34,586 nucleotides of DNA from an uncultured Pseudomonadota bacterium (GTDB lineage Bacteria; Desulfobacterota; Binatia; Binatales; Binataceae), in NCBI GenBank assembly GCA_937889395.1, contig CALAOW010000011.1:1-34586 (forward strand), written 5' to 3'. Position numbers and translations under genes: made by a program. Below, piece by piece: positions 31,766-34,586 of the stretch (position 1 is its first letter; the number at the start of each line of letters is the position of its first letter). The notes below the pieces were generated by a model, which was given only the letters and a program-made list of their open reading frames with translations, ran no database searches and was not told the DNA's origin.

Positions 31766-31861
31766 CACGGTTCAGAGTAAGTTGCCAGGCGCCCGGATGC
31801 AACCATCGCGCGGGCGCCCGGCAAGACTGTTGTCGCGTCGGCGGATCTCAGAACGAATCAA

Positions 31862-32653
31862 CTACGGCGACGGTGACGCGGCGGGGGCGGCGGGGGCTGC
31901 GGTTTCGCCTTCGCTGCGGACCGTAATTTTCACGTCGTCGAATTCCGCCTGCGAATCGTCGCGCGCCCACAGTCCGATTTTGCCCTTGGCTATTTTGTTT
32001 TCGTCGAAATCGAAGATCATCTTGTCATTGTCGTAACACATGAAATGTCCACTCAGGACTGTGACCTTGAGCCGGTACCAGGTGTCCTTGTCGGTGGGCA
32101 CCACGCTCTGCTTGAGCCCGATCAGCTGCCCGTTGGTCATCCGCGACAGAGCGAAGTAATCGCTGGGGCATCCGGCGGAAAGCAGGTAGAAGTTTTTGTC
32201 GTCAACGTAGCGGAAGATCAGACCGCCGGAGCAATCGAAACGTCCGCCGACAGATTTGAACTGAGCTTCGAGAGTAAAGTCGGAATACTCAGTCGGATCG
32301 CTTTGAATTGCCATTGGGTAATACTCGAGCGCGCTGGTTAGCGACTTGAGCAGACGCCCCGCGGGCAGACCGAATGTATTGGGCTTGCTCGGCGCGCTCG
32401 GATCGGCAATCACCTGCCAATCGCCTTCAAGCGCTTTCCATCCCGCCGGCACCTCGCCCGCTTTGTCCTGATCAAAATTCCACACGTGAACTTCAGGGGT
32501 CGGCGTGGCCGTCGGCGTCACGGTAATGGTCGGTGCCACGACCGGTTTCTTTTTTTGCCTTGAATGAGCGGCAGGGCTGATGACCAGCACCGTCACTATT
32601 ATGCCTGCTGCGACGATTCCCGCGCTTCGCAGCCAAGAATTTCCCGTCTTCAT
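31862..32653 (-). CDS. Secreted concanavalin-like (jelly-roll) domain protein
   Basis: The 263-residue protein has a signal peptide (residues 1-31, ending PAAHS), a threonine/proline linker (VTPTATPTPEV) and then a single beta domain. It contains VWNFDQDKAGEVPAGWKALEGDW, FTLEAQFKSVGGRFDCSGGLIFRYVDDKNFYLL, WYRLKVTV and GKIGLWARDDSQAEFDDVKI. This is the pattern of the family 16 glycoside-hydrolase-like/DUF1080 jelly roll. No catalytic acidic pair is evident, so it may bind rather than cleave glycans. It ends in an alanine/proline tail. Confidence 0.75.
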   Translation of the reverse strand: MKTGNSWLRSAGIVAAGIIVTVLVISPAAHSRQKKKPVVAPTITVTPTATPTPEVHVWNFDQDKAGEVPAGWKALEGDWQVIADPSAPSKPNTFGLPAGRLLKSLTSALEYYPMAIQSDPTEYSDFTLEAQFKSVGGRFDCSGGLIFRYVDDKNFYLLSAGCPSDYFALSRMTNGQLIGLKQSVVPTDKDTWYRLKVTVLSGHFMCYDNDKMIFDFDENKIAKGKIGLWARDDSQAEFDDVKITVRSEGETAAPAAPAASPSP

Positions 32654-32924
32654 CTATCCTCTCTCCGCCCCGATGAGCTTAAGGCGTCTTAATTCTTAAT
32701 GTGGTGGATCGGCCTGCCGGTCGGCGCGAGTTTCGCCAATGAATGGCGTTGCTGTCAAGCTGAACTAAGCGAAAGCCAAAGCGCTCGATGGGGGCCTGTG
32801 CGCCATTCTTGCCACATAGGCTTCGCGCTGAATAGCCAGAACAAGCCTCAGTTTCGCTTTTCCTTCGGCTACTAACTATTTCACCTAATAGTCATTTTAT
32901 CGCATCGCAGGACCCCCGGATTGC
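32654..32924. other. Non-coding stretch before mraZ with no recognised element
   Basis: This stretch and the promoter beyond it make a gap of 324 nt between divergent genes. It contains short inverted bits and no convincing open frame, tRNA or riboswitch. It must carry the promoter of the secreted-protein gene on the minus strand, but I see no clear boxes. Confidence 0.4.
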
Positions 32925-32959
32925 TTGACTGAAGTGGGATAGAGTGGGATGTTGTGGGA
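32925..32959 (+). promoter_or_regulatory. mraZ promoter with MraZ operator (three TGGGA repeats)
   Basis: TGGGA occurs at 32935-32939, 32945-32949 and 32955-32959, exactly 10 bp apart, each preceded by G. MraZ proteins bind TGGGN repeats at this period upstream of their own operon. TTGACT (32925-32930) fits a -35 box, and a weak -10 (GATGTT, 32948-32953) lies 17 bp on, so the repeats overlie the promoter, consistent with autorepression. The ribosome site GGGGAGG (32964-32970) follows. Confidence 0.9.
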
Positions 32960-32977
32960 CACTGGGGAGGAAAGACA

Positions 32978-33427
32978 GTGTTCAACGGTCGCTTCGACCA
33001 TTCGATCGATGAGAAAGGCAGGGTGAGTATTCCTGCCCGGTTTCGCGAAGTTCTCCAGCGCGAGAATCACGATCGTCTTTATATCACCAATTTCCCCTTC
33101 GACGGAGAGCGTTGCCTGGCGCTGTATCCACCGAGTCAGTGGGAGACGCTTAACGCGCATCTCCGAACCAAGCCGAGATTCGATCCGCGGGTGCAGGTGT
33201 TCGAGACGCTGATCATCGGCGGAGCGCATGAGGTGCCCGTGGATCGGCAGGGACGGATTCTGATTCCGCCCAAGCTTCGCGAATATGCGGCGCTCGATCG
33301 CGAGGTGACGTTTTCGGCGCGGCAGGATCATTTTCAACTTTGGGACAAGCAGATCCTCGAGAAGGTTTTGAAGGCCACCGAGCAGAAGATAATGGATCCG
33401 GATTTTTTTGAGAAGCTGGGTCTGTGA
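32978..33427 (+). CDS. mraZ: Transcriptional regulator MraZ
   Basis: The 149-residue protein contains two SpoVT/AbrB-like beta domains, each with a DxxGR-type motif: SIDEKGRVSIPARFRE (about residues 9-24) and VDRQGRILIPPKLREY (about 88-103). It forms ring-shaped oligomers and represses the division/cell-wall operon from the repeats just upstream. The GTG at 32978, 7 nt after GGGGAGG, gives the standard VFNGRFDHSID start. A longer TTG frame from 32954 is ruled out because it runs through the operator. It is followed by rsmH at 6 nt. Confidence 0.95.
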   Translation: MFNGRFDHSIDEKGRVSIPARFREVLQRENHDRLYITNFPFDGERCLALYPPSQWETLNAHLRTKPRFDPRVQVFETLIIGGAHEVPVDRQGRILIPPKLREYAALDREVTFSARQDHFQLWDKQILEKVLKATEQKIMDPDFFEKLGL

Positions 33428-33433
33428 CGAGTG

Positions 33434-34354
33434 ATGAGTCTGGCTTGCATAGACGAAGACGACGCGGCGGACCGGAGGCATGTGCCGGTGATGGTGGAGG
33501 AGGTGTGCGGGCTGCTGTCCGCACACGGTCCGCTCGCGTTCGTCGACGTGACTGTCGGGACCGGAGGGCATGCCGAGGCGATGCTGCGCGCGACCAGGGC
33601 GCGGATGCTTGGGCTGGATCGCGACGGGGCGGCATTGGAATTCGCGCGCGAGCGGCTGGCCCAGTTCGGCGATCGCGTCGTGCTGGAGCGCGCGGACTTC
33701 GGCGAAGTCGCGGCCGTGATGAAGCAGCACGGCTTCGATGGCGCCGACGCGATGCTCGCCGACCTGGGCATGAGCAGCTACGCGCTCGATGATCCCGAGC
33801 GTGGCTTTTCATTTCGGCTCGACGGTCCGCTCGACATGCGCATGGACAGCCGCCACGCGATCCGCGCGCGAGACATCGTCAATGAAGAGAGCGCCGAGGA
33901 GCTTGCGCGCATCATCTATACGTACGGCGAGGAGCGGGCGTCGTGGCGGATAGCAAGGATGATCGTCGAGGCGCGCCGGCGGGCTCCGATCGAGACCACC
34001 GGCGAATTGCGCGCGATCGTCGAGCGCGCGCTGGGAGCGCATCGACGCGGCGGAGCGCATCCTGCCACACGCACCTTCCAGGCTCTTCGAATCGCGGTGA
34101 ATCACGAGATGGAAAGTCTCGCGGCTCTTCTGCGCGATGGCCCCGCGATGCTCAATCCCGGCGGCCGGATGCTGGTTATTTCGTATCATTCGCTCGAAGA
34201 CCGTCCGGTCAAGGAGCGTTTTCGCGACCTGGTGCGCGCCGGTGACTACACGGCGATTGCGCGCAAGGTGATCAAGCCGTCGGCGGCCGAAACTTCGCGC
34301 AATTCGCGCGCGCGCAGCGCAAGGATCCGATGCATCGAACGGAGCGCACCATGA
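33434..34354 (+). CDS. rsmH: 16S rRNA (cytosine1402-N4)-methyltransferase RsmH
   Basis: The 306-residue protein shows HVPVMVEEV, the SAM-binding FVDVTVGTGGHAEAML and LGLDRDGAALEFAR, ADLGMSSYALDDPERGFSFRLDGPLDMRMD, and RTFQALRIAVNHE near the C-terminus. All are RsmH hallmarks. It N4-methylates C1402 in the decoding centre of 16S rRNA. ATG at 33434 follows the mraZ stop by 6 nt; a GTG one codon upstream is possible. Its TGA overlaps the ftsL ATG (ATGA), as is usual in the dcw cluster. Confidence 0.96.
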   Translation: MSLACIDEDDAADRRHVPVMVEEVCGLLSAHGPLAFVDVTVGTGGHAEAMLRATRARMLGLDRDGAALEFARERLAQFGDRVVLERADFGEVAAVMKQHGFDGADAMLADLGMSSYALDDPERGFSFRLDGPLDMRMDSRHAIRARDIVNEESAEELARIIYTYGEERASWRIARMIVEARRRAPIETTGELRAIVERALGAHRRGGAHPATRTFQALRIAVNHEMESLAALLRDGPAMLNPGGRMLVISYHSLEDRPVKERFRDLVRAGDYTAIARKVIKPSAAETSRNSRARSARIRCIERSAP

Positions 34355-34586
34355 TCGCGCGGGTAAAACCGACGCGGCGGCCCTCCAGGGCGGTGCCTGC
34401 CGCGCTCGGCGCGCTGATCGCGGTCGTCGGATTCGCAACGTTGATGATACGGCTGGAAGTGACGCGAGAAGGCTATCGGCTTCCGGCGTTGCACGATGAA
34501 ATCGCCAGGCTGCAGGACGAAAATCGCGCGCTGCGCCTGACCGCCGCGCAGCTCAGCTCGCACGATCGCCTGCGCGCGCTCGCGCC
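34351..34586 (+). CDS. ftsL: Cell division protein FtsL (partial, C-terminus cut by window end)
   Basis: From ATG 34351 the frame encodes MIARVKPTRRPSRAVPAALG, then a TM helix (about residues 16-33) and a short spacer. A leucine-zipper-like coiled coil follows (ALHDEIARLQDENRALRLTAAQL) up to the end of the window. A short basic N-terminus, single TM and periplasmic coiled coil right after rsmH is the FtsL layout; FtsL joins FtsB and FtsQ in the divisome. Sequence identity in this family is low, so the call relies on topology and position. Confidence 0.88.
   Translation, partial: MIARVKPTRRPSRAVPAALGALIAVVGFATLMIRLEVTREGYRLPALHDEIARLQDENRALRLTAAQLSSHDRLRALA

Overview
The window is a 34.6 kb GC-rich piece of a Gram-negative, chromosomal-type genome. 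Lipid A synthesis (lpxA), an LPS-core-type glycosyltransferase, several lipoproteins, a full cytochrome c maturation (ccm) cluster, a quinol-type nitric oxide reductase and an acyl-CoA dehydrogenase/CaiB pair point to a respiring, didermic, non-fermentative bacterium. The variant haem-maturation proteins suggest an uncultured deltaproteobacterial or Binatota-like lineage. That placement is inference; no rRNA or other phylogenetic marker was tested, and no tRNA, rRNA or CRISPR array was seen.

Layout. 1-59: tail of a probable glycogen-branching enzyme. 168-1180: yacG overlapping lpxA. 1371-3671: qNOR gene, with two copies of a double-hairpin repeat on either side. 3954-9841: ccmE-F-H-(ccmI-like)-A-B-C-D, apparently one operon, with a near-perfect ParB parS site inside the ccmH coding sequence. 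9911-11378: DnaJ-type co-chaperone plus a small CbpM/HspR-like regulator. 11399-13909 (minus): acetyltransferase, O-methyltransferase, secreted protein. 14028-15193: a divergent Mut7-C-like gene and an alpha/beta hydrolase. 15190-21848 (minus): predicted aminopeptidase, the two halves of a heterodimeric ABC exporter, a glycosyltransferase and an Mrp-type P-loop protein. 21978-26237 (plus): DUF4838-type protein, acyl-CoA dehydrogenase and CaiB-type CoA transferase, tightly packed.

26238-31503 looks like an accessory island. It holds a lipoprotein serpin with an inhibitory-type hinge, a second copy of the last 33 codons of the CoA-transferase gene, an unrecognised lipoprotein, and a large P-loop protein with a zinc-knuckle that resembles the PglY/DUF6079 ATPases of BREX defence. 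Dispersed REP-like repeats lie between these genes, and one supplies the stop codon of the ATPase gene. The ATPase gene appears to have lost its N-terminus: a coding-looking stretch lies upstream in another frame, separated by a run of four G and preceded by an in-frame TAG.

31520-32653 (minus) holds a small hypothetical gene and a secreted jelly-roll protein. The window ends in the start of the division/cell-wall cluster (mraZ, rsmH, ftsL). In front of mraZ are three TGGGA repeats at exact 10-bp spacing, the classic MraZ operator.

The strongest leads are the island with its duplicated CoA-transferase tail and broken PglY-like ATPase, the parS site inside ccmH, and a ccm system that combines a Cys-type CcmE (CxxxY), a multi-cysteine CcmH and a zinc-ribbon CcmI-like protein.
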